A DNA stretch of 64,000 nt, from positions 129,680,648 through 129,744,647 of the forward strand of contig CM061136.1 of NCBI GenBank assembly GCA_030789695.1, written 5' to 3'. Position numbers and translations under genes: made by a program. Below the pieces are notes generated by a model that saw only the letters and a list, made by a program, of their open reading frames with translations, did not search any database and was not told the DNA's origin. Each line of letters opens with the position of its first letter. The stretch's first letter is position 1. The DNA comes from Scilla litardierei. Taxonomy: Eukaryota; Streptophyta; Magnoliopsida; Asparagales; Asparagaceae. Shown here piece by piece: positions 1 to 10,232 of the stretch.

Positions 1-120
1 GGGGCCTGTAGGAGTCGAGGCACCGCCCCCCCTGTCGAGGCACCGCCCTCCCTGTAGGGGGCCTGCCGAAGTAGGGGCACCACCCCCCCCCCCGTCGGGG
101 GGCCTGCCGTAGTCGGGGCG
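1..120. repeat. GC-rich degenerate tandem repeat
   Basis: A unit of roughly 35-45 bp built around GGGGGCCTGCCG, AGTCGGGGC and GCACCGCCCCCC recurs about three times with changes. It is cut by the window edge, so its full size is unknown. Nothing in it looks coding. GC-rich, C-run sequence next to AT-rich DNA also occurs in the transcribed part of the chromovirus LTRs at 22100-22430, so this may be part of an old gypsy LTR; that is inference. Confidence 0.5.
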
Positions 121-1177
121 CTGTTCCAGTCCCCCCTTACGTTCCAAGATGAACGGGAAAAAAATGGAGGGGGAGTGAGGGGGGTCTTTTCGTTTTCCCA
201 TGGCAGCTGCGCCCCTCCCCCGCTTATAGCCCTAATTAGGGTATAGGGGAGAAGATGCATGTGCCTCACATGATGGGCCAGAAACCCAGTATATAACAAA
301 ATAAAAATAAAAATATGGGTATATTTTGACTAACGGGCCAGCAGCTAGCAGCCAGCCTGCAGGCCTCTGGCCTGAGAGGCCTGCAGGCCAAATTAATTTT
401 AAAATTAATATAAAAACCCTATTTAACCCGTGAAAATTCCAGATAATTCTGGAAAAATCGTATAAAAATCTGAAAAAATTCTGGAAAAATCTAGAAAAAT
501 CAGGGAAAATCAGGGTGATGATATTGGGAATGAATAACTCATTTTGGGGCGAATTAATAAATTTGTTAATGAATTTGATGTGTAATTCATTATTTATCGC
601 CTTATTTTAAATTGGATTAAAATTAATATTGATTTACGTTTTAATAAATTACAACGATCCTGAGACCGCTCTGTCGTTAGGTTAGTTTTCTAACCTAATG
701 GGTAATGACGTTTCCCCGTGGTCCAAGTAATTATTAAACGTAATTTTAATATAAACTGTTTGTTGTGTTGAATTTACATCTTCTGCTTGTAGCATATATA
801 TAACTGCGTGGATGTTGTAAATAATTCAATCGTGTGGTTTGGGATCTGCCATTTTGAGATACACCTTTTTATATTCCTCGTTTTCTTTTTCAGTTTTGAG
901 AGATATTGTAGTGAGGTTATAATGTAAAATGCCAAAGACTGGAGCTCAGCAAAATTGAAGATGGAAATGAAATCTGCATTATGCTGGGACCCAAAATGGG
1001 TTTCCAAGTTGTATTTTTCATTTCTCTTTGTATTTCATTTTTGGACTGTATTCGGACATTTTTGGACATTTTGTTTCTATGGGTATCTGGCCGATCCCCA
1101 CATTACTGTTTATTTACTTTGTGTGAATTTATTTTTTTACATATATTAATTCATGCTTATTTAATTGCATAAATAAA
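121..1177. other. Unassigned AT-rich stretch, possible old gypsy LTR remnant
   Basis: No credible gene is visible. Short open frames at 774-1172 have no recognisable motif. The order of sequence types (GC-rich block, then a 'ccctaattagggtatagggg' block, then a long AT-rich block with repeated 'tctggaaaaatc' words near 430-515) resembles the minus-strand chromovirus LTRs of this window. A matching LTR end plus PPT-like sequence lies at about 53930, on the far side of Copia-1. I infer that Copia-1 may have inserted into such an LTR, but the join cannot be proven by eye. Confidence 0.3.
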
Positions 1178-2145
1178 TGGCAAAATTAGCGAGCGTTGAT
1201 TTTGATATGCTGGATGCCGCATGAAAGAACTATCTGAGCTGGCGGGTGAATCTGACGTTCCACCTGCGCTCAATGGCTCTTATGAGTATGATTCTGGCTC
1301 CTACTCATCTGGATAATCTGGAATGTGACGTGGCATAACTGTGCCTGCGGCCTCAGTAGTGGCATAGGCTACTTCAACAGCGACTCCTGAAGCGACGCAA
1401 TCATCTGTCTCTGATATAGATAAGGCAAAAGACATTATCTACATTAGGAGGCACATTGATTGGACTTTAAAAGCCGAATATCTAACAATAGAGGATCCAC
1501 TTGAGTTATGGACAGCACTGGAGGCACGTTTTAAACATCAGATTGATGTTATACTGTCCCGTGCTAGTTCTCAGTGGGACAACCTCCGACTTCAGGACTT
1601 CAATTCTGTGTCTGAGTATAACTCATCACTGCATAATATCACCTTACGCCTGAAGCTGTACGATGAAGAAGTCTTGGACCAATGCATGTTGACAAAGACT
1701 TTCATGTCTTTCCATGAAAAGGATGCAATCCTCATGCAATAGTACCGCGAAAGAAATTTCACGAAATTCTCTGACTTACTCTCCTGCCTCCTAAGGGCGG
1801 AGTAGAACAGAGTCATGTTACTAGCCACTCACAACCTTCGCCCTGCTGGGACTTCTCCACTCCCTGAAGCCCATCTTGTTTCTTCCCAGAAGATAAAGAA
1901 CAAGAAGAAGGCCAGAAATTACAAGGGTAAAGCTGTGATGAAACCGGCTGGATGACCTCTACAGAACAATTACTACAACCAGTGGAATAAAAAGAATACA
2001 TGGAAGAGTAACAACAATGGCCCACTGTCTATTCCCAAGAAGAACTGGGTGGACAAGTGCCATAGATGTGGCATGACTGGACATTGGTCCAGGAACTGCC
2101 TCACTCCATGTAATCTCCAGGATCTTTATCAGGCAAGCCTGCAGC
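1178..2145 (+). pseudogene. Copia-1 gag, N-terminal and nucleocapsid part (broken)
   Basis: Translation starts at an ATG at 1178 and shows copia gag of the UBN2 / gag-polypeptide type: a WTALEARFKHQ-like block near 1510-1550, a SEYNSSLHNI-like block near 1610-1640, and a CCHC knuckle (C-x2-C-x4-H-x4-C, CHRCGMTGHWSRNC) at about 2058-2100. In-frame stops and frameshifts occur at about 1226, 1335 and 1740. It would have encoded the RNA-binding structural protein of the particle. The frame is cut at 2145 by an Athila-type solo LTR. Confidence 0.8.
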
Positions 2146-2504
2146 TGATCGCTCCGGGATGTAACCCCAAAAGAACGGTTGTAGTTTTACCGCAAGTGCA
2201 CGGTGTAGCAGCGAGCGGGTTATCGAACACAGGGAGGACGAATGACCGTGCTTGTTCCGATCAACCTGGCTATTTAAGAAGAGAGATTTGCCTTTGGCGA
2301 TCCTGTCACAATCGTCAGACAAAGTATAGAAATATCAAATCAAATAAAGAACGTCTAGGGAATGGGGAATTCCCGCTACTCACCATATTTCGTAAAAGTG
2401 GTTTATCAGTATTAAAATCGCTAGAATAAGATTTCGGATGAACTAGTTGCAACTGAATGTAGAACCAAGCTCACGCTCTCGCGCTGTTGCCGGTCTATAG
2501 CTAT

Positions 2505-2803
2505 CCTAGGCTCGGGTCCAATCTCTTGCAAACCCTAGCCTAGGGAAGTTAGCATTAGGATCAACATCATCGTTCAATCGCGCACCGAGCCCAATCTCTT
2601 GCAAACTCGACTCACGACCTAGATTGGGATAGTTCCTACCCGTCCAATCTCTTGCAAACGGGTATTGGTGCAGAATTGGAACCGGAAACCCTAGTATCGG
2701 TCCAATCTCTTGCAAACCGATACTACGGAAATTCGATTCCAACCCAATTCGGATTTCTAGGGTTTCCTATCGAATTGGGATCCAATCTCTTGCAAATCCC
2801 AAT
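2505..2803 (-). repeat. Five-hairpin array with invariant 14-nt loop
   Basis: Five copies of CCAATCTCTTGCAA (plus-strand reading; UUGCAAGAGAUUGG in the sense RNA) start at 2518, 2591, 2644, 2702 and 2782. Each is bracketed by inverted-repeat arms. The clearest are TACCCGT/ACGGGTA (2637-2664), a 10-bp TAGTATCGGT/ACCGATACTA (2692-2725) and ATTGGGAT/ATCCCAAT (2774-2803). The first, 2505-2544, has a 12-pair arm with one mismatch; the second has only CGAG/CTCG. The arms differ in sequence but still pair, while the loop is constant. The array lies downstream of the TATA-like box, so it should be transcribed. Confidence 0.85.
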
Positions 2804-3285
2804 CGATGTGAATTCCTAGCCATCCGTAGTAAATTGATCCCAATCTAATCTCTAATAGCAATTCTAGCAAAATTCCTACCAATTCATCACAATTATGAAA
2901 TAGGGCTTGTAGGGTTCATCCCCACGCCCCAAGACGTGACGACTACTCACAATTCATAGCAAGATCACAAAAATAATCAATGAAATAAGCAATAGAATTC
3001 ATCACAATATTGAGATATGCAATAAAAATAGAATTTTTAGAGAAGAGAAAAGCAAACCAATGGAGTTCTTCAATTAATCCAACAAAAATCCAATTTTGTC
3101 TCCTCTTCAATCACAAGAATAAAACTAAAAAGCTAATCTAAAAAGCTGCAAAAAATCTAAGAGAGAGGCTCTCCAAACTAGGGTAAAAACAGGGGTTAAA
3201 TAGCCCCCAAAATCGTCCAAAAACTGTGACCAAAATACCCCTGCGCAGCCTGTTTTCCGCAATTTTCGCTACAGGCAGCGCGTCG

Positions 3286-3667
3286 CACTCGGCCGAGTGA
3301 CAAAAGTCGCTCGGCCGAGTGAAAACCCTGTAATTTTCCAGTAAGTATCGATCTTCAGGGGTCTTCACTTCGGGGGCGGCTCGGCCGAGTGAGTTGTCGT
3401 CACTCGGCCGACGGCTTCATGGTACTCGGGCGGACGGGATTATCCACTCGGCCGAGTGGGTCTTCTGAAGCTCAGGCAGCCGAAAAACAGTAACTTGGAG
3501 ATTTTTGAAGGGCTTCGTCTGGGCGCCACTCGGGCGGACGGGGGTCTCGTCACTTGGCCGATGTGGTCTCCGTCGCTCGGCCGAGTGCACATAGGAATCG
3601 TGTCTGATCAGGTCGGCCGAGCGGTGTCTCGCTGGTCGGCCGAGTGGCTCCTCCACTCGGCCGAGTG
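3286..3667 (-). repeat. CACTCGGCCGAGTG palindrome array (solo LTR U3)
   Basis: About ten full or partial copies of a 14-bp self-complementary word, CACTCGGCCGAGTG, occur with irregular spacing; perfect copies include 3286-3299 and 3654-3667. On the minus strand the array sits just upstream of the TATA-like box of this LTR. A perfect palindrome repeated in U3 suggests binding sites for a dimeric factor; this is inference. Confidence 0.8.
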
Positions 3668-3967
3668 GGACACAAAAAATGCCCAGATTGCTTATTTTGG
3701 CCTCCTCGTCGCTCCTGCGACGTCCGTTCTTCTTCCGCTCCTCTCCAGCAGCAAAATACCCCTCGGGGAGGTCATTGGTGACCGTCTGGAGTAAGCACAT
3801 CTCGAGATCACTCCAAATCGTGCCAAATCACCTGAAATGCGACAAAAACAACAAATCGTGAAAAGCATCGCAATATCGTCGATATATCGTGAAAAACATG
3901 ATTTGGGCGATCTAAATGGCATGCAAACATGCGGTAAAAAAGTGTAAAATAAGGAGTGATCAGCAGC

Positions 3968-5290
3968 CTCGTCCTGAAACAAATCTGGTTGAATCTCATC
4001 CTTCAACCAAGCTGAATGCAAAATACTTCTATCACGACGACTTGCTATATTGAGCCTTATCTTAGTTTGATTTTATCTTTGCATTTTATATTCTAGATTC
4101 CTTCATCTGTATTTCCTTTTTGGAGCTATTTGAATGCAGTTTTAGCTTTATTTTATAAAGTCTATTCATTCTGATATATAGATGAAGTGTGATATATTGT
4201 GGACAGTGCATCAATGCACTGGTGAAGCATTAAAATTGCTCACATATACAACGAGGCTAAAAGATGCATATTTCTCTCCTAAATCATAGAGTAATCTCCC
4301 TAGTTTCAAGGATATTTCGTTTAACGAACATAACTTGGAAACTATGGATAATAAATAGTGAATATCTTTATGTAACTCTCAAGAGGATGGCCAGAAGACC
4401 ATCTACGCATGATTCGTTGGACCCCCGTCGGGTCCCTATCATTACAGCCTATATAAAGCCAACTTGACTGAGCACCAGAAGTGCCTTTCACTGCCAGAGT
4501 TTTTCAACTCTGGCACAATAGACTTGGTCATCCTGGATCAGCGATGATGGATGCATCATCAAATGAATCCCTTGGAGAACCTGAAGATTCTTCAAAAGGT
4601 TGAGTTTCTTTGTCCCCCTTGTCATAAGGGAAAACTTATATAGAGTCCTTTCCTCCTGAAACTGGGATTAGAGTCTCCTGGCTTCATACATGGTGACCTT
4701 TGCGGGTCTATTCACCCTGCAAGTGGCCCATTTCGGTACTTCATTGTATTGATAGATGCATCTACTATATGGTCTTATATGTGCCTTTTTGTCCACCAAC
4801 AACCTAGCTTTCTCAAAAACTGATAATATGGGTGAATTCACTATAAATGTCTTTCAAGACTACTGCCAAGCATCTGGCATTGAAATTGAACATCCTATAT
4901 CATGTTCATACTTAGAATGGGTTATCAGAGTCTCTGATAAAGAGACTCCGATGGATTTCACGTCCATTGTTAAATCCCAGTTGCCTGTGTATGTTTAGGG
5001 ATACTCCATACTGCATTCTGCATCGTTTATCACGATACGACCCTCCTGTGGCCGTTACTTATTGCTGATGCCGCTTGCTTATGGTTCACCACCAAACATA
5101 TCTCGTTTGAGATTGTTTGGATGTGCTAATATATGTCCCAATAGCACCACCTTAGAGGACCAAAATGGGTACTCTTCAAAACTAGTTATCTTTATATGGT
5201 TTGATTCGCCTTGTATTATTAGATACCTAGAACCCCTGGCAAGCGATGCAATAAAGGCACGTCCTGATAACTGTGAATTTAATGAGCAAA
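3968..5290 (+). pseudogene. Copia-1 protease / pre-integrase / integrase remnant
   Basis: This continues Copia-1 after the solo LTR. The end of gag resumes at 3968. A SFKDISFNEHNLETMDN-like block lies near 4300-4350. The integrase core is recognisable at 4690-5290: a GPLxGSIHPASGPFRYFIVLIDA-like block, a DNMGEF block (second catalytic Asp region) near 4822-4840, a QDYCQASGIEIEHP-like block, and an IIRYLEPL-like block near 5215. Several frameshifts and stops are present. The frame is cut at 5290 by the Tekay-type solo LTR and resumes at 50927. Confidence 0.75.
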
Positions 5291-7371
5291 TGTAACGCCC
5301 CTTTCCCCTAGATACCCAGGAAGTACGAATCCGTCCCAGGTGATCCCCGAGTAGCGAGTGTTATGAAGAAAGGAAGAAAAGAAACACTATAATCAGCAGG
5401 TCCACTGCGCACTACTGGGATAGCACTTGTAATGTCCAAAATACAAACCAACACAACAAGAAAACACAGAGAGAATCAAAGAAACTACCCAATAACTCAG
5501 AGACAACGACTAAACCGAAGAGTAACCATAATCCTTATACATCACCAATGTCCATTATACATCCATTATAGGCAAAACATCCCTCTACCCAAGGTAAAAC
5601 CCCAAAAGTACAAGTCTCTCTCCTCTCTCCTCTCCACCCAAACCTACAATCAACACCTCGACCATTAGTCCCAAACTCCACCTCTGCCACCAACTCCAAG
5701 AGCCAACACCTGAAAAGTCAACGGGGGCACGTCAACGCGTGTCCCAGTAGGATATCCCAACTCCAACTAGTATGCCATTTCCTAAATGCAACTACTTTAC
5801 ATATGATGCATGTCATAATGAAGTGCAAGTACTACAAGGGAATATAGTAAAATAACTTGGTGCGTCATAAATAAAAGTGCGCATCATAAACATCAAGTAA
5901 GAGAGCTACCATGACTAAACAAAATAACAGTACAAGCCACAAGAGAGTCACAACATAATTAAAATGACACAAGCACCAAACTAAATAAATGGAATTAACC
6001 AAGTACTACAGAAGTAATGAGAATGATCAAGTAGTGATTTGGACCCTAAGTAGTGGGTAGACCCTCTTGGGACTGGAACTCACTCCCAGTTGGGGTGACA
6101 CAGGCAAACTCCCCAGCTAGCTGTGGCACTCGGCCCAGTGTGCAATGCTGTTAACAAAGGAGCTCTGTTTTCTCCTTATTTCCCCTTCCACTTCTTCAAT
6201 CCACCTCATTTCTGCCACTCCTTGCCACTCAGGCAAGAACATGAAGGCCACCAACCACCACAAACTGTCCAGCCCCTCATGTTTTCCCACAACTTAGTGT
6301 CCCCCAATCCCCATGTCACCCTCCTTTAGGAGGACTTAGTCATTTTCATGAATTTACAAAATGTAAAGAAGAGCACAAGGAAACATAAAGACACAATGCT
6401 TTCATGTAAAAGCTAATTCATATTTCCAACATCGTATCAAGGTGTCATGCACATCGTGCCATGCCCACCATACCACCATAAACCCAACCACATTACCACG
6501 CATGCCATGTCCACCACATCATTCCCACTATGTGTAGGCAACCATGACCAAAAACATGCTACAAAAGATAAAAGCTAAAATCCATGATTCATAAAAGAAA
6601 GATAAGTACTCCACTTCCACCTTCTCATCTTCCATATACCAACCAAACAACATCAAACCCCCAACAACGCCATGGAAAAATAACCACAAATAAAAAGTAA
6701 GATCAACATCCAATGATTCAGCTTGTTGGGAAAAGCAGAACAGTCAGAACAATTGGCACTATATCATCAGTTTTCGTTGAGAATTTGATAAAATTTCCTA
6801 AATGAAAGTCATAGATATGGTAGTTCTGGATTCACATATAAAATTTCATATCGAAATATGGACTAGGTGGTTTATGGTGAATTATTTGGTGCAACCTGTT
6901 CAGACTGTTTTTCAGACAGATTTCAGGGTCTGTATTGATAGCTAATTTTGGGCATGTTACAATTAGAATTTTGAAAAATATGCACTGAGATGAAATTGTA
7001 GAAAAACTTGTTAAATTTTCAACGAGACCAAGAATAGAAAACTTCATTGTGTGTGCAGGTACTGAGGTCCATTTTTCTAAACTGTGACCAGTCTGAAAGA
7101 AATTCAGACATGTTGTAAATATTCAATTTTTACTCCTACTTATTGAATTGCAACTATTTCAAATTTTAAATGATTTTGGGATAGGATTTCGTGAACTACA
7201 TGAATATTTTTTTTTCAACTTCTATTTCGATATGTTTTAGCAAAGGCTTAAACTGCCGGAAATTTCAGAACAGTCCCATGAGCACCAAAGCTAAGTTAAT
7301 TCACAAGAAAACATGCATGCAAATGAAATACAAGGTGGAGATGAGAATCCTACCTCTCTCCAAGATGATGG

Positions 7372-7515
7372 GAGCTTCTCTCCTCCTCCTTCTCCTTCCT
7401 CTCCTTTCCTTAGTTTTCCTATTGATCTCTCCTTCTCTTTCTCTTTCTCTTTCTCCTTTCTCCTTTCTCCTTTCTTTCTTCCTTTCTTCTTCTCTCTTTT
7501 TTCTCCTTTTTTCGG
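7372..7515. repeat. CT-rich low-complexity tract
   Basis: A polypyrimidine stretch of CTCCT, CTTTCT and CTTT words lies inside the Tekay-type solo LTR, followed at about 7565-7600 by a GAAAA-rich stretch and at about 7697-7710 by an AC dinucleotide run. Open frames through it encode only Ser/Leu/Phe or Lys/Glu runs and are not credible genes. Confidence 0.8.
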
Positions 7516-7839
7516 TGAGTGGCTGAATTCAGCCCAAAGGAAACCAATGAGAGAGAATTGCAATTGAAAAGAAAAGAAAAAGAAAAAGAAAAGAGTAGAA
7601 GAATGTGGAAGCATGAAGAAAAGAGAAGAAGGAAAAATATCTCTTAAGCCCCCCTTATTTACAAGTTTTCCATTAATACACATTTCATGTTGCTTTACAC
7701 ACACACACACACTTATTACAAGTTTGCCCTTTTACTATGCACACACCCCTACTAATTTACAAAAATGCCACTAACCCGAACCCTTTTCACACTAGCCTCC
7801 TTATATAACCCCCTTTCTATTACACATAGAAGGCAATGA

Positions 7840-8335
7840 TACTTGGAATCAACCAGTGGTACATACATATACACATATCTGAACACACATAGATACAATC
7901 TGTACATAGATATATAAGGATCTGTACACACATATACATTGCACTGTATATACATATATACTGCACTGGACACAGATATGAAATACACAGATATACAACC
8001 AGATGTACATACATACCTCAATATATGTCCATATATTTAGGAACAGATGTACACTCACATATTCATACATATGGGCATACATAACACTAACTAAACATAC
8101 ATACACACTCAGCTGGACAAACATAGAATACCATAGAAACATGTATATAATCCCGACTACACTGTGAACATACATACAATGGAATACGAACACACTTATA
8201 CTATAATAGGAACACACATGTATTATAATCTGAACACACATATAGTACACTACTTACTAGCATACACATGTAATACTGTATAGCATACTATACACACTAC
8301 ATAGATACACAGATATACACTCTATTTTCACAAAC
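7840..8335. repeat. Degenerate ACATA-type minisatellite
   Basis: About 500 bp of irregular repeats of ACATACATA, ACACATAT and AGATATACA words lie near the right end of the solo LTR. Minus-strand open frames here (133 and 89 residues, rich in Tyr, Cys, Val and Met) follow the repeat period and are not genes. Confidence 0.75.
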
Positions 8336-8974
8336 AAAATATAGACCCTACATATATGGCACTCTGGACCATTACTGTAGGATCGCCTATATACACAAAT
8401 ACATTAGAAGGGGGGTTGAATAGTGTATAATAAAAACTTGTTGCAAATAAAACGTTATTAAAATTTGGAAAGATGGAACAGAAAGTAAATGACAAGTATT
8501 GAAAATAAACCAATCGCAAACACAAAAATGTATCCTAGTTCGGATCCTTTTGATCCTACTTCAGGCCTCTACTCTCCGTAGAGATTTTCAATCCACTAAA
8601 ATCACTTGTCTCGCAAGCACGAACTTACAAAAATGGCGACACTCCCCGTGTCCCAAACTTTGTACAATCTCTACAACTAGAGATTCAAACTTTGTTGAAG
8701 AAATGAAATAGAAAACATATATAGCCTTGGTTTGAATATCAAGAATGAATTCAAAGGATAGTGTTTAAAAAGAGAGAACTTCAATGTTTCTAAATGTGAA
8801 ATTTACGAAACACCCTTGAAGTTCTTTAGTTCTCAAATGAAGAAAGAGATCAGAATTTCTTCTCACAAATGAGAACACAAACAACTTTTCCCAAGAGAAT
8901 AAAAAACCTTAATTTCTATAAAATGAAAACAAAGAAGAGAAAAAGTGGTGAATAAAAAGAGAGGGGGTACCCCT

Positions 8975-8983
8975 CCTTTTATA
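8975..8983 (-). promoter_or_regulatory. Sire-A LTR TATA box
   Basis: TATAAAAGG on the minus strand, about 95 bp downstream of the nearer LTR palindrome. The same box is in the other LTR at 50335-50343. This is the likely core promoter of the element; the start site was not determined. Confidence 0.6.
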
Positions 8984-9077
8984 GTGTTCAGAAACGGTTC
9001 TGAACGGTTCTGAAGGAAGTTACGAACGGCTAGAAACTGTCCAGAAAATTTCAGACTCAAACAGTCAAAACAACGGT

Positions 9078-9234
9078 TTAGCAGGCTACGAAAATTCGTA
9101 GTCGACTAATTTTAAAACGGTCACAAATGGACTGGTGACGTGGATCAGTCAACGGATAGATCCTTGCAGAAATTTTCAGGTCAAAAGTCAAATAAAATAT
9201 TTTTAGTAGGCTAGGAAAAATCCTAGTCGACTAA
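9078..9234 (-). repeat. Sire-A U3 palindrome pair
   Basis: Two interrupted palindromes share outer arms TTAG...CTAA and variable inner arms: CTACGAA/TTCGTAG at 9086-9101 and CTAGGA/TCCTAG at 9211-9226. The other LTR has them at 50428-50459 (inner CTACGAATATTCGTAG, fully self-complementary) and 50554-50585. Related copies lie outside the LTR at 12206-12237 and, degenerate, near 9685-9715. Confidence 0.75.
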
Positions 9235-9564
9235 ATATGAAAATTGGGAATATTTGACATATGATCAAATGGGTTGGAAGATGATGTAATTTGGAGCTTA
9301 GGGATATATGATATGTTATAACCAAGGTCCTGAAGCTATCTAAAAAGTAAAATTACATCATTCCGAAGATACATTATCCAAACGTAATATGAGTAGAGAA
9401 GCTGATACTGCAGAGAGTCCTTGTAATCTGAACATATGCATAATGTGAACGAAATAAGCTTTACGTATGCACATCTGCATAAATAGAGTTAGTAACAGAA
9501 AAATATATTGATTGTCACATCAAAACCATATGAAATAGAAGATGGAATATACCAAGTTCCAACA

Positions 9565-9590
9565 TTCTCCCCTTTTTTGATGATGACAAA
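9565..9590 (-). other. Sire-A polypurine tract and conserved upstream box
   Basis: On the minus strand the sequence next to the 3' LTR reads GTTTGTCATCATC followed by AAAAAAGGGGAGAA and then TGTTGG of the LTR. This is the plus-strand DNA synthesis primer site. Sire-B has the near-identical arrangement at 41846-41871. Extra PPT-like complements (CTCCCCC) occur at about 9616 and 9643, matching the multiple-PPT habit of Sire-type elements. Confidence 0.85.
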
Positions 9591-10232
9591 CAATTAAAGA
9601 ATATAATATGACAATTACTCCCCCTGAATATATGCCTTATGTTCTCCCCCTTTGTCATCCATAAAAAGTGGGAAAAAAACAAAATTAGCAGGCTACAATT
9701 TTTCGTAATCAGCTAATAACGAAATGGAGAGAAATGCGCATAAAAACCTAACATAAGAGAGTAACAACCAAATAGGTAATTAAACAGAGACTGATGGTAA
9801 TACAACATCAACTTAAGCACAAACATAACATACTACATGACAACAAACATTTAAACAAACTACAAAATGAACGAAACAGAGACGAACTAAACATAACTAA
9901 ACTTCCGATTACAGAGAGGCCAGTACACCAAGCGCCATAAGCAAAAAGAAACCAGATTCATGTAAACTGACGACAAATTGAAAAAGGTCATGATGTCCAG
10001 AAAACCCAAAAGAAAAACATCAAAACAACCATGAGTAACACCCCAAACTGAACTTGAAAGGATCAACTACATCAAGAGAGGAACGGGCAAAGGGACTGGT
10101 TAAAAGGAAAGGCGATCATGGAGCCGAAGGACGGTAAGATGAAGTTCCAGAAGAGGAAGGGCGGGGTCAGGTACGACGGGTGGGAATGACATGCTGGGCT
10201 TCTAGGGCAGAGACTAGCTGGGACTGGTTAGT
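9591..10232 (-). other. Sire-A 3' untranslated region
   Basis: AT-rich non-coding sequence between the extra ORF and the PPT. It contains a degenerate copy of the element palindrome (TTAGCAGGCTAC...CTAA, about 9685-9715) and no other recognisable feature. Confidence 0.6.

Larger units (their letters stand above)
2146..3962 (-). mobile_element. Athila-type solo LTR
   Basis: An 1817-bp sequence starting TG and ending CA, flanked by a perfect 5-bp duplication GCAGC at 2141-2145 and 3963-3967. Removing it and one GCAGC rejoins the Copia-1 gag frame. It is the reverse-complement relative of the plus-strand LTR at 55166-56978: same ends, near-equal length, and shared repeats in the same order. Read on the minus strand it has a CACTCGGCCGAGTG palindrome array, a TATTTAA box near 3202-3196, then a five-hairpin array. 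Assignment to Athila is indirect: the same palindrome occurs downstream of the Athila integrase at 63729-63992. A solo LTR arises by recombination between the two LTRs of a full element. Confidence 0.92.
5291..8375 (-). mobile_element. Tekay-type gypsy solo LTR (final base displaced to 50921)
   Basis: It starts TGTAACGCCCC and ends ATTAC plus the A at 50921. The flanking 5-bp duplication GCAAA is at 5286-5290 and 50922-50926, which only becomes visible after removing Sire-A. Total length is 3086 bp, close to the 3026-bp LTRs of the chromovirus at 20083-38820; like them it begins with a TG(T/A)xACGCCCC block and ends in TTACA on the plus strand, so its transcription sense is minus. No internal region is left. 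The terminal C of ATTACA reads T on the right side (50920), the only mismatch in the Sire-A duplication. Confidence 0.85.
8376..9564 (-). repeat. Sire-A 3' LTR
   Basis: An 1189-bp LTR that on the minus strand begins TGTTGGAACTTGG at 9564 and ends GGCGATCCTACA at 8376. It pairs with 49738-50915. From 5' on the minus strand it contains two palindromes (9234-9203 and 9109-9078), a TATAAAAGG box (8983-8975), and near the end a CTATTCAACCCCCC-type U5 motif (8423-8405) shared with other Sire LTRs here. Confidence 0.9.

Noticed and set aside
2505..2803. CRISPR-like repeat array
   Set aside because: The repeat is only 14 nt, spacing is irregular, each repeat is in a hairpin loop, the sequence lies in a plant LTR, and no cas genes exist.
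7291..8250. Minus-strand proteins of 133-139 residues
   Set aside because: They are translations of CT-rich and ACATA repeats with Lys/Glu or Tyr/Cys/Val periodicity.
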